The translations under genes and the position numbers were made by a program. The notes under the pieces were generated by a model. That model saw only the letters and a program-made list of their open reading frames with translations, did no database searches and was not told where the DNA came from. From Microglena sp. YARC (taxonomy: Eukaryota; Chlorophyta; Chlorophyceae; Chlamydomonadales; Chlamydomonadaceae), in NCBI GenBank assembly GCA_022414725.1, contig CM039464.1:41796462-41860461 (forward strand): a stretch of DNA of 64,000 nucleotides, in the 5' to 3' direction. Of the stretch, positions 26,923 to 36,954 are shown piece by piece; the first letter of the stretch is position 1; the number at the start of each line of letters is the position of its first letter.

Positions 26923-27228
26923 TCATAGATTTGAATTTATGATGTTATTTGCTTTGTATATGAAACTGTTACAATAACCACCTAGATCGCTTTTAACTTC
27001 CGGGCTATGTATCAATGATTTGATTTGAATGATATTCATACTATTGATTACATCACAATCAACATTAAAGGCAACTTTGCCTCTATTGCGGGACAGTGTT
27101 TCATCGTTAATATCTGCTTGTGTAGATTTAATGGCCGATATAATATCTGCACGAATCCTATCAAGTTTGCTACCCATTGTATAATTGTAAGTTAATAATA
27201 CTTGTATATTACTGTTTGGAGTTTCCAT
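26923..27228 (-). CDS. Small unknown protein
   Basis: Protein of 101 residues from METPNS; a second Met (MGSKLDRIRADI) about 17 codons later is an alternative. Helical in the middle (RIRADIISAIKSTQADI). Not recognised. Confidence 0.5.
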   Translation of the reverse strand: METPNSNIQVLLTYNYTMGSKLDRIRADIISAIKSTQADINDETLSRNRGKVAFNVDCDVINSMNIIQIKSLIHSPEVKSDLGGYCNSFIYKANNIINSNL

Positions 27229-27469
27229 TTTTTTGCATTGTTTTTAAAGCGGTGGGAAGACAAACACAGGACCGTCTATGCTGTTATGTTCAGATATGGT
27301 GTGTTTTCGAAAAACTTGGCGGAAAATGGATTTCAGTTGGGAATGGTGTCAGTCTACTATCGAGTATGACCAAGAAAGGAAAACATTTTGGAATAAATGA
27401 ATACGGAGACGATTCCATTTTACAAAAGCTATATAAAAAGAAAAACACATAAACCAATGAATACGTTCG
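27229..27469. other. Unresolved spacer
   Basis: Between two divergent genes. A plus-strand frame ends in KHFGINEYGDDSILQKLYKKK at 27452, and another frame just upstream has protein-like sequence (MFRYGVFSKNLAENGFQL). They may be one frameshifted small gene, but I cannot place a start. Confidence 0.3.
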
Positions 27470-27754
27470 ATGGGGTGTGCCACGTCTTCCTACTATGAAA
27501 ACACTGATCACTACACCGACATCAGCAACTCTTTCTTTTCTTTATATTGTGAGAAAGGTCCATCCAAATTTGTTAGCTACGAGATTATAAAAATTGCATA
27601 CCTGCAACACTTGTATTCACATGGCATATCGCTTTCTGACCAAGAATTAAGTCGGATATTCATTAAAATTCTACAAGAGCAAGGAGGTACACTATATGGA
27701 TATGGAGGAATAGTTATTGTAGGAATACATCTACACTCATGGGTAAAACGATAG
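27470..27754 (+). CDS. Small protein with lipidation-type N-terminus
   Basis: Protein of 94 residues starting MGCATSS. Gly2 with Cys3 and Ser6 fits dual N-myristoylation and palmitoylation in a eukaryotic host, which would place it on a membrane. The rest has a helix (FVSYEIIKIAYLQHLYSHG) and a second helix ending in a short strand (GIVIVGIHL). This is reminiscent of small winged-helix-like domains at the C-terminus of viral primases. The helical domain assignment is weak; the lipidation signal is clear. Confidence 0.55.
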   Translation: MGCATSSYYENTDHYTDISNSFFSLYCEKGPSKFVSYEIIKIAYLQHLYSHGISLSDQELSRIFIKILQEQGGTLYGYGGIVIVGIHLHSWVKR

Positions 27755-27856
27755 AACCATCGTGTTTCTCAAGTCAGGGTCACTCATAAGCACCGACATC
27801 TTGTGTAACACATGATCTATAAAGTGCCTATCTTGAAGATCTTGCGCGACATCCAT
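27737..27856 (-). CDS. Possible micro-gene, 39 residues
   Basis: Minus-strand frame beginning MDVAQDLQDRHFIDH and ending SFYP, overlapping the tail of the plus-strand gene. It could be a remnant of a larger gene. Confidence 0.2.
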   Translation of the reverse strand: MDVAQDLQDRHFIDHVLHKMSVLMSDPDLRNTMVLSFYP

Positions 27857-27942
27857 GCGTAGTCTACACCTGTTTTTTTAAGTGTCCGCCAACCTATATA
27901 TCGTAAATTACCCATATAAAAGGTAAATATCAATAATGGATA

Positions 27943-28506
27943 ATGGATACTTTAGGCATAAAGAAAATATCTTCACAAGAGCAGTATGTATTGTTTGGTA
28001 TATACTTTAGTAAAAGAATGAACAATACAATGAAATGTTTTTATTTCCCAACGCTAGAAATGGCGAAAGATGTTTATATTACTTTACAATATTTTATGTC
28101 TTATTGGGATAGAGGATATGATGGCGGAGAATTAAGTAGTGGACTCCGAGGATGGGGTCAGGAAATAGTGGGAGAGGTACCGTATGGAGCGATTGACACA
28201 ATTATTTTTACACAAATAAATGATGAACAATTGTTGAGTAATCAAGGATATGTGATGAATATTCATAATTTTGTTGACCGGTCTAAACAATTGATGAATC
28301 ATCGTTGCAATTTAAGAATTAAACCCATACCTAAATACTTTTATGATGAACATTTGTTGACAGTACTCAGAATTACTGGATTTTTACCCAGAATAAAAAG
28401 AACGAAATTTACATTCAATCTTTTTGCATATGATTATATTGAAACAGATGAGAAAACTGTGAGAGAAATGGGATTGGTTTTATCAGAAACCCATGTATTT
28501 GCGTAG
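27943..28506 (+). CDS. Unknown protein
   Basis: Protein of 187 residues of mixed alpha/beta composition. Contains CFYFPTLEMAKDVYITLQYF and a glycine-rich GLRGWGQEIVGEVPYGAIDT segment, with a charged basic segment (LPRIKRTKFTF) near the end. Length and composition are those of a real gene. No family recognised. Confidence 0.6.
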   Translation: MDTLGIKKISSQEQYVLFGIYFSKRMNNTMKCFYFPTLEMAKDVYITLQYFMSYWDRGYDGGELSSGLRGWGQEIVGEVPYGAIDTIIFTQINDEQLLSNQGYVMNIHNFVDRSKQLMNHRCNLRIKPIPKYFYDEHLLTVLRITGFLPRIKRTKFTFNLFAYDYIETDEKTVREMGLVLSETHVFA

Positions 28507-28628
28507 CTGCATCTGAGATTCCATCACATCTCAATACAATACACGTGGTCCTACTGTCTACAACTTGTGGATAAGGGGTAGAAGCAGTGGTAATGATTTT
28601 TCCCTTGTCGCTTTTTCCGCCAACTAAA

Positions 28629-28660
28629 AAAATTGAAACACAAATAAAAAAACCACCGAC
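28629..28660 (+). promoter_or_regulatory. Early promoter of the 28709 gene
   Basis: AAAATTGA at 28629-28636, then AACACAAATAAAA and ACCACCGAC. It keeps the core, the ATAAAA-type block and the CCGAC end, but is the most diverged of the five. It is 72 nt before the ATG. Confidence 0.75.
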
Positions 28661-28708
28661 TAGTAACAAACAATACAACAACTACAAACGATTACATCAG
28701 AGAAGATA

Positions 28709-29128
28709 ATGGCCACTGCCGACGAGTTGACTTGCTGCAGCACCATCAATGCTTGCGCACTGCTGTCACTTGATGCTCTCTGTTGCATCCCGTGTTGCAT
28801 GTGCTGCGGTGGCTGCTGTGGCAAGTACGATACATGCGTTGCAAGCGCGTTCGATGACTTGAAGAGCAAGCCGGGTCAAGAAAGGTTGGGAACAGTGTGC
28901 ATGGTGCAATGCATGGCCGCGATGTTTCTGCCATTCACATTTTGCGGATGCTGTTGGGCATGCTGTGGCACTTGCACATCATGTGCTAGCGGAGTCATCA
29001 AGCTTGCGAAGAACAACAGCACTGCTCCGGTTACACCAACCAACGATGCAGTCATCACACCGCCGCCAAAACAGACGTTTGAAAGGGAGCTTAACGACTT
29101 TGCCACCGATTTCTTGAACAACAAGTAA
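28709..29128 (+). CDS. Early-type Cys-rich membrane-like protein
   Basis: Protein of 139 residues with 21 cysteines, mostly in two clusters: around 20-45 (CCIPCCMCCGGCCGKYDTC) and around 76-98 (CGCCWACCGTCTSC). Between and around the clusters are short hydrophobic stretches. The pattern resembles small palmitoylated or metal-binding membrane proteins. The last 40 residues are a hydrophilic tail. It has G/C-rich codons, the early promoter and a 3' hairpin, so it belongs to the same expression class as 774, 11337 and 20423. No family recognised. Confidence 0.75.
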   Translation: MATADELTCCSTINACALLSLDALCCIPCCMCCGGCCGKYDTCVASAFDDLKSKPGQERLGTVCMVQCMAAMFLPFTFCGCCWACCGTCTSCASGVIKLAKNNSTAPVTPTNDAVITPPPKQTFERELNDFATDFLNNK

Positions 29129-29158
29129 TCGGTGGGCCATTGTAAAAATCAAAAAAAA

Positions 29159-29183
29159 AAAAAAGAAGAAAAACTTCTTTTTT
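29159..29183 (+). terminator. 3' hairpin after the 28709 gene
   Basis: AAAAAAGAAG (29159-29168), five-A loop, CTTCTTTTTT (29174-29183), preceded by a long A run. Nearly the same as at 459 and 1322. Confidence 0.7.
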
Positions 29184-29308
29184 CTAGACAGTGTTAGACA
29201 TCAACAACGTTTAGGTACTTAAAGGTTGTTGATAACTTGTAAACGAACAATTTGATGAGGATGTGTGTATTTTGTCTCAAACGGTCTGACGCCTTTAGAT
29301 GTTTCACT

Positions 29309-29521
29309 ATGAACATATCGTCACGCAAATATAAGTATCGGAGAAACTCCATCATATGAAATAAGTATCGGAGGAACTCCATCATATAATATATGAACAT
29401 ATCGATTATGAACTCCATGGTATATATGAACATATAAATATAAGTATCGGAGGAACTCCATCATACACACATGGATCATTCCTCATACGCCCTATGAACG
29501 TATCGTCACGCAAATATAAGT
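29309..29521 (+). repeat. Local direct repeats
   Basis: Three copies of AAGTATCGGAG(A/G)AACTCC followed by ATCATA, near 29333, 29361 and 29442. Each contains a small GGAG/CTCC inverted repeat. Two copies of a 28-nt block beginning ATGAACATATCG or ATGAACGTATCG flank them (29309 and 29494). No gene fits. Confidence 0.6.
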
Positions 29522-29539
29522 TGTCAGACTCGTCAACCA

Positions 29540-29598
29540 CCGCTCTGAAAACCCTGTTATTCCATTATATTCTCTAATAATTCTGAAGGGTCGTAGAA
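29540..29598 (+). repeat. 59-bp dispersed repeat, full copy B
   Basis: Identical over 59 bases to 8346-8404. It overlaps the end of the minus-strand frame 29574-29822 and supplies that frame's last residues and stop. Confidence 0.85.
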
Positions 29599-29822
29599 CC
29601 CTCTTTTGTGACAAACTGGGACATGTTATCTATCTTTCTGATCACAAAGACTTGTTGACTGCAAGCTACTCGTCTTCTGCGGGCGGGCTTTATATGGATC
29701 ATAGCGTATAAAATGGTAATGATGCGACACGTAAACGGTAGCGAAGCACATAAAAGATAGATGTCCAATGATAATGCGTTCCCGATGATAAGATACTTAA
29801 CTTTCACGCTCAACATAAACAC
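29574..29822 (-). CDS. Possible small membrane protein, 3' end in the repeat
   Basis: Protein of 82 residues with a hydrophobic stretch at 9-45 and a basic PARRRRVACS segment after it. The last eight or so residues come from the 59-bp repeat, so the original C-terminus is probably lost. Real but truncated, or fortuitous. Confidence 0.35.
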   Translation of the reverse strand: MFMLSVKVKYLIIGNALSLDIYLLCASLPFTCRIITILYAMIHIKPARRRRVACSQQVFVIRKIDNMSQFVTKEGSTTLQNY

Positions 29823-29839
29823 AACTACATTGGTCTTGT

Positions 29840-32800
29840 CTACAAATCAAACATAGAGTTCAATCTCTCCTCCCAATCGTCATCAGAATAACTTAGGCTA
29901 AGTAACAAATCATCGATATCACTATGCCGAACACCTCCATCATCTATCTCTTCTGCCTCCTCACCAAACTGCATGTGTGCAATCTCATCAGCATCGACCT
30001 CCTCACCTACACCTCCGCCTTCCATCTCTTCTGCCTCCTCACCAGACTGCATGTGTGCAATCTCACCAGCATCGACCTCCTCACCTACACACCAGGCTCT
30101 ACCATCCATATCTTCTGCCTCCTCACCAAACTGCATGTGTGCAATCTCACCAGCCTCTACCTCCTCACCTACACCTCTACCATCCATATCTTCTGCCTCC
30201 TCACCAGACTGCATGTGTGCAATCTCACCAGCCTCTACCTCCTCACCTACACCTCTACCATCCATATCTTCTGCCTCCTCACCAAACTGCATGTGTGCAA
30301 TCTCACCAGCCTCTACCTCCTCACCTACACCTCTACCATCCATATCTTCTGCCTCCTCACCAAACTGCATGTGTGCAATCTCATCAGCATCTACCTCCTC
30401 ACCTACACCTCTACCATCCATATCTTCTGCCTCCTCACCAAACTGCATGTGTGCAATCTCACCAGCCTCTACCTCCTCACCTACACCTCTACCATCCATA
30501 TCTTCTGCCTCCTCACCAGACTGCATGTGTGCAATCTCACCAGCCTCTACCTCCTCACCTACACCTCTACCATCCATATCTTCTGCCTCCTCACCAGACT
30601 GCATGTGTGCAATCTCACCAGCCTCTACCTCCTCACCTACACCTCTACCATCCATATCTTCTGCCTCCTCACCAGACTGCATGTGTGCAATCTCACCAGC
30701 CTCTACCTCCTCACCTACACCTCTACCATCCATATCTTCTGCCTCCTCACCAGACTGCATGTGTGCAATCTCACCAGCCTCTTCCTCCTCACCTACACCT
30801 CTACCATCCATATCTTCTGCCTCCTCACCAGACTGTATGTGAATTATCTCACCAGCCTCTACCTCCTCAGCTACCTCACCATCTTTTCTCTTCTCCTTGT
30901 TCATCTTCTTCTGAATGGCGCAGCTACCGCGAAGGACAGTGATCCGTTTATCCGACAATGTGTCCATATAACCTTTTGAGCCAAACAATCTCTTAGCGGG
31001 CGTCCCGTTCACCTCAGCGTTGTCGTACTCACTGCCATATATTTTTTTCAATGAACATGCATTGAGCGTCTTCATTTGGGCAGGCTCAGTCTTTCTCTTC
31101 TTATCACGCATGGTGCCACTACACCCAGCTTCGTTCTCACTAGGTCGGTTACGTGGTACACGCTCTCGGGCATTTGTAACACGCATGCGGAACCTTCTGG
31201 CTAACCTTCCACTATTAGTGACGGGAGAAGTGGTGACGGGAGAGGGAGGACCATTGTCTACCCCAACAACAGTGGTGACGGGAGAGGGAGGACCATTGTC
31301 TACCCCAACAACAGTGGTGACGGGAGAGGGAGGACCATTGTCTACCCCAACAACAGTGGTGACGGGAGAGGGAGGACCATTGTCTACCCCAACAACAGTG
31401 GTGACGGGAGAAGTGGTGACGGGAGAGGGAGGACCATTGTCTACCCCAACAACAGTGGTGACGGGAGAGGGAGGACCATTGTCTACCCCAACAACAGTGG
31501 TGACGGGAGAGGGAGGACCATTGTCTACCCCAACAACAGTGGTGACGGGAGAGGGAGGACCATTGTCTACCCCAACAACAGTGGTGACAGGAGAGGGAGG
31601 ACCATTGTCTACCCCAACAACAGTGGTGACGGGAGAGGGAGGACCATTGTCTACCCCAACAACAGTGGTGACGGGGAGAGGGAGGACCATTGTCTACCCC
31701 AACAACAGTGGTGACGGAGAGGAGGAGGACCATTGTCTACCCCAACAACAGTACGGTGACGGGAGAGGGAGGACCATTGTCTACCCCAACAACAGTGGTG
31801 ACGGGAGAGGGAGGACCATTGTCTACCCCAACAACAGTGGTGACGGGAGAGGGAGGACCATTGTCTACCCCAACAACAGTGGTGACGGGAGAGGGAGGAC
31901 CATTGTCTACCCCAACAACAGTGGTGACGGGAGAGGGAGGAACCATTGTCTACACAACAACAGTGGTGACGGGAGAGGGAGGACCATTGTCTACCCCAAC
32001 AAACACAGTGGTGACGGTGAGAGGGAGGACCATGTGTCCTACCCAACAACAGTGGTGACGGGAGAGGGAGGACCATTGTCTACCCCAACAACAGTGGTGA
32101 CGGGAGAAGTGGTGACGGGAGAGGGAGGACCATTGTCTACCCCAACAACAGTGGTGACGGGAGAGGAGGAGGTGACGGAGAGGAGGACCATTGTCTACCC
32201 CAACAACAGTGGTGACGGGAGAGGGAGGACCATTGTCTACCCCAAACAACAGTGGTTGACGGGAGAGGGGAGGACCATTGTCTACCCCAACAACAGTGGT
32301 GACGGGAGAAGTGGTGACGGGAGAGGGAGGACCATTGTCTACCCCAACAACAGTGGTGACGGGAGAAGTGGTGACGGGAGAGGGAGGACCATTGTCTACC
32401 CCAACAACAGTAAGAGTGACGGGAGAAGTGGTGACGGAGAGAGAGGAGGAAACCCCATCGGTTGTCTACCCCAAACACCCAGTGGTGACGGAGAGAGAGG
32501 AGAGGTTGACAATCGTCTACCCCAACAGCAGAGGCGGCTGGCAAGGGAGGACCATCGTCTACCCCAGCAGCAGAGGCGGCTGGAGAGAATAAAGAATCGA
32601 GTCGCATATTAACGCTGGCGAGGAAAGCAGACTCACCAGCGTTAAGGACATAGTCACCCATTGTCATTATGAGCAAGCGAACAGCTTTTTTTATGTATTG
32701 ATCTGTATGACTCATACATTGTGCATTCATCAACACACACAATGGCTTGAGTTGTGTTGATAAATGCTGACCGTCAATGACACTCCTCAATGATCCTCGT

Positions 32801-32850
32801 ACACTATCAAGTACTCCCTCAATAATTTCATCTTTGATAGTTTTCTGCAT
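29840..32850 (-). CDS. Large acidic double-repeat protein, frame disturbed in the middle
   Basis: The start MQKTIKDEIIEGVLDSVRGS at 32850 and the end SYSDDDWEERLNSMFDL at 29840 appear to be one gene of about 1000 residues. Order: a helical head of about 85 residues; about 30 units of 14 residues (VVGVDNGPPSPVTT; 42 bp); a basic unique part (RMRVTNARERVPRNRP to NKEKRKDG); about 11 units of 26 residues (GEEVEAGEIAHMQSGEEAE then DMDGRGV; 78 bp); an acidic end. Indels in the 42-bp array at 31690-32500 break the frame. No family known. A disordered, heavily charged scaffold or virion protein is a guess. Confidence 0.65.
29930..30870 (-). repeat. 78-bp coding tandem repeat
   Basis: About 11 units, very uniform, with few substitutions and the frame kept throughout. 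This is unlike the noisy arrays further right. Confidence 0.85.
31220..32600 (-). repeat. 42-bp coding tandem repeat, noisy at its 5' end
   Basis: Unit beginning ACCATTGTCTACCCCAACAA on the plus strand; some units have a 15-bp GACGGGAGAAGTGGT insert. Units between 31220 and 31670 are clean. From about 31670 onward single-base indels appear in most units. Confidence 0.85.
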
Positions 32851-32872
32851 TTGAAATGAAGGGGGGGGATTA

Positions 32873-35800
32873 GTACCTCGTTTGTATGATTTCTATTCTA
32901 ATATCGGTTTATTTTGTATGCCAATTGATAGATACTTGTGACTTCCTGCAATGCATTTAATCGGCTGAAAGGACATAACAACTTGTAAAAACAAAAGCTA
33001 TATGAGATACCACTCAAATACTTTTTGGTTTTCTGATTTTTTGTATATTATTCAATTATCGGATTGGATATTCATACTTAATGTTTATTTGTATGCATTA
33101 TTTGTAGTGTATGATTTCTTGGATTCAATGATCTTATCTGCAATTGTATTAATGGCTGGGATTGGTTTGAGGTCATCACCAATACTTCAATGTAATTGTA
33201 TGATGATTTATTTTACAATTCAATATGTTTATTTGTATGCCAATGTGACACTTCCATGCAATGCAATGGCTGAAAGGACATAACAATGTAATGTCAAAGC
33301 TATATGAATTTTTGATACACTCAGAATACTTTTTGGTTTTCTGATTTGTTACCTCGTTGTATTTTTCTATTCAATATCGGCTTTATTTGGCTATGCAATT
33401 GATACTTGTGACTTCCTACAATTCCTAGCATTAATGGCTGAAAGGGACATAACAATGTAATTACAAATGCTTATATATTTTTTGAATACACTATATGATT
33501 TTTCGATACCTTTATTGTATGCAAATTACTTTAGCCCAATGGTGAGAAGGACATTGGTAATTACAAAGCCTGATACACTCAAATAGCTTTTGGTTTTTCT
33601 GATTTGTACCTCGTTTGTATGATTTCTATTCAATATCGTTTGTATGCCAAATTGATGATACTTGTGGACTTCCTAAATAGATTGAATTCCTAGCATTAAA
33701 TGGCTAAAGACATAACAATGTACATTACAAAGCTATATGATTTTTGATACACTCAATAACTTTTTGGGTTTCTGATTTGGTAACCTGTTTGTATGATTTT
33801 CTATTCAATATCATAATCGGTTTATTTGTATGCCAATTGATGATACTTGTGACTTCCTAGCATGCATTAATGGCCTGAGAAGGACATTAACAATGAATTA
33901 CAAAGCTATATGATTTTTTGATACACTTCAAATACTTTTGGTTTCTGATTTGTACTCGTTTGTATGATTTCTATTCCCATTGGAAGCAATGCATTAATGG
34001 CTCAATAGCTATATGACCTTTTTGATACACTCAAATTACTTTTTGGTTTTCTTGAATGCAACTCGTTTGTATTTTCTATTCATATCGGTTTAATGCAATT
34101 GAATGATTAACTGACTTCCTAAGAATTAATGGCAAAGACATAACAATGTAATTACAAAGAAATTATACACTCAAATACTTTTGGTTTTGATTTGATGATT
34201 AGCCTGCCTGCGTTTGTATTCTATGGTTTAATTGTATGCCAAATTGATGATACTTGTGACTTCCTAGCAATGCACTTAATGGCTGAAAGGACAAACAATG
34301 TAATTACAAGCTATATGATTTTTGATACACTCAAATACTTTTTGGTTTTCTGATTTGTACCACAAATCGTTTGTATGATTTCTATTCAATTATCGGTTTA
34401 TTTGTATGCCAATTAATGATACTTGTGACTTCCTAGCAATGCATTAATGGGCTGAAAGGACATAACAATAAGTAATTACAAAGCTGTACATTACAAACTA
34501 CCTTTTTGTTTTCTGATTTGTAACATATTGTGGTGGTTATGATAACTTGTGACTTCCTAGCAATGCTTATTAATGCTTTTACAAAGCTCTACTGGTTTCT
34601 GGTTTTCTGATTTTGTACCTCGTTTGTATGATTTCTATTCAATATCGGATTTATTTGTATGCCAATTGAATGATACTTGTTGACTTCTAGCAAATGCATT
34701 AATGGCTGAAAGGACATAACAATAGTAATTACAAAGCTAATATGATTTTTTGATACACACTCAAATACTTTTTGTTTTCTGATTTGTACCAATCGTTTGT
34801 ATGATTTCTATTCAATATCGGTTTATTTGTATGCCAATTGATGATACTTGTGACTTCCAGCCAATGCATTAATGCTGAAAGACATAACAATGTAATTACA
34901 AAGCTATATGATTTTGATACACTCAAATAAATTTTTGGTTTTCTGATTATGTACCTCGTTTGTATGATTTCTATATCAATATCGGTTTATTATTGTATAA
35001 GCCAATTGAATGATACTTGTGACTTCCTAGCAATGCATTAATGGCTGAAAAGGACATAACAATGTAATTACAAAGCTATATGATTTGTTGATACACTCAA
35101 ATAACTTTTTGGTTTTCTGATTTGTACCTCGTTTGTATGATTTCTATTCAATATCGGTTTATTTGTAGCCAATTATGATACTTGTGAACTTCCTAGCAAT
35201 GCATTAATGGCTGAAAGGACACACAATGTAATTCAAAGCTTAATATAACTGATAGCACATTTTGACACACTCACTAAAATACTTTTTGGTTTTTTCTGAT
35301 TGTACCTCGTTTGTATGATTTCTATTCAATATCGGTTTATTTGTATGCCAATTGATGATACTTGTGACTTCACTAGCAATGCATTAATGGCTGAAAGGAA
35401 TGACTGTAATTTACAAAGCACACTGGTTTCATTATCAAATGATATTGTGAAATTTAGATACGGTCGGACCAATATGATACTTATGACTTCACTAGGCAAT
35501 GATAATTGAAAGCATAACAATGAATTTTTTTGCCCGCGCCGCCGATTTTTTGATACACTCAAATACTTTTTGGTTTTCTGATTTGTACATATTCTATATA
35601 TCAATATCTTTATTGTATGCCAATTAAGATGAAAAAACTTTGATTCCTAGCATGCATTAATGTGAGAAAGGACATAACAATTGTAATTACAAAGCATATA
35701 TGATTTTTGATTTACACTCAAATACTTTTTTGGTATTTCTGATTTGTACCTCGAAAAAATTTGTATGATTTCTATTCAAAATATCGGTTTATTTGTATGC

Positions 35801-36710
35801 CAATTAATGATACTTGTGACTTCCTACAATGCATTATGATGCTGAAAGGACATAAACAATGTAATTACAAAGCTATATGATTTTTGATACACTCAAATAC
35901 TTTTTGGATTTACTGATTTGTACCCTCGTTTGTATGATTTCTATTTCAATATCGGGTTTATTTGTATGCCAATTGATGATGCTTGTGACTTCCTAGCAAT
36001 GCATTAATGGCTGAAAGGACATAACAATGTAATTTACAAAGCTATATGATTTTTGATACACTCAATATCTTTTTGGTTTTCTTGATTTGTACATACCACA
36101 CGTTTGTATGATTCTATTGCATATCGGTTTATTTTTGTAATGCCAATTGATGATACTACTGTGACTTCCTAGCAATGCATTAATGGCTGAAAGGACATAA
36201 CAATGTAATTACAAAGCTATATGATTTTTTGATACACTCAAATACTTTTTTGGTTTTCTGATTTTGTACCAAACTTCAGTGTATGATTTCCCGTTTTGTA
36301 TGAATTAATCTTGTGACTTCCCTAGACAATTCCATTAAACAATAACAGATGTAATTACAAAGCTATATATCAACTAAATCTTTAGGTTTTTCTGATTTCT
36401 ATTATGGTTTTTTGCCAATTGGCTGTGATGATACTTATGAACTTGAAAGGACCTAGCAATGCATTAATGGCTGAGAAAGGACATTCAACAATGTAATTAC
36501 AAAGCTATATGATATTGTATACTCAAATACTTTTTTTTCATGGTGAATTTGAACTAATAATGACTCGTTTGTATATTATGAATTTATTGATATAGAACTA
36601 TTATTTTGGTTTTCTGAATATCGGTTATATTTGTATATGCCAATTAATGATACTTGTGACTTCCTAGCAATGCATTAATGGCTGAAAGGACATAACAAAG
36701 CATGATTTTG
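32873..36710 (+). repeat. 165-bp satellite array, about 20 degraded units
   Basis: Consensus blocks in order: GATACACTCAAATACTTTTT, GGTTTTCTGATTTGTACC, TCGTTTGTATGATTTC, AATATCGGTTTATTTG, TATGCCAATTGATGATAC, TTGTGACTTCCTAGCAATGC, ATTAATGGCTGAAAGGAC, ATAACAATGTAATTACAAAG. Units differ mainly by scattered indels and local rearrangement, not by substitutions. No gene is supported inside. A related single unit lies inverted at 2733-2938. Confidence 0.85.
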
Positions 36711-36954
36711 TATAACCTAGAAGTAGCTACTCGTAATGATGGTAATAGAAATGGTTGTCTCGAATTGTGTACAAATACAATAATCGGGTTTAATCGTCTT
36801 CACAATGCTCACTATGTTATCCATTAGAGCTAACGACGGTCCATGAATGAATCTGGAGGAGGCGGGGGGGGAGATATCTGCGGATGTTCGAATGAAATGG
36901 TATAAGGTTACCAAATGATTGGGGAAATATACTTGATTGAAACACATGGGGAAT

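Noticed and set aside
29194..29433. 79-codon minus-strand frame
   Set aside because: Made of the local direct repeats (MEFLRYL...), with no independent support.
29924..30979. Three long plus-strand frames across the 78-bp array
   Set aside because: Antisense images of the acidic repeat; composition (Cys-Leu-Leu-Thr or Ser-Pro repeats) follows from the complement and there is no unique domain.
31020..32612. Long plus-strand reading frame of 530 codons
   Set aside because: It is the mirror of the 42-bp array. The unit is a multiple of three, so several frames stay open by chance. The minus strand has sensible unique ends at both sides; the plus strand does not.
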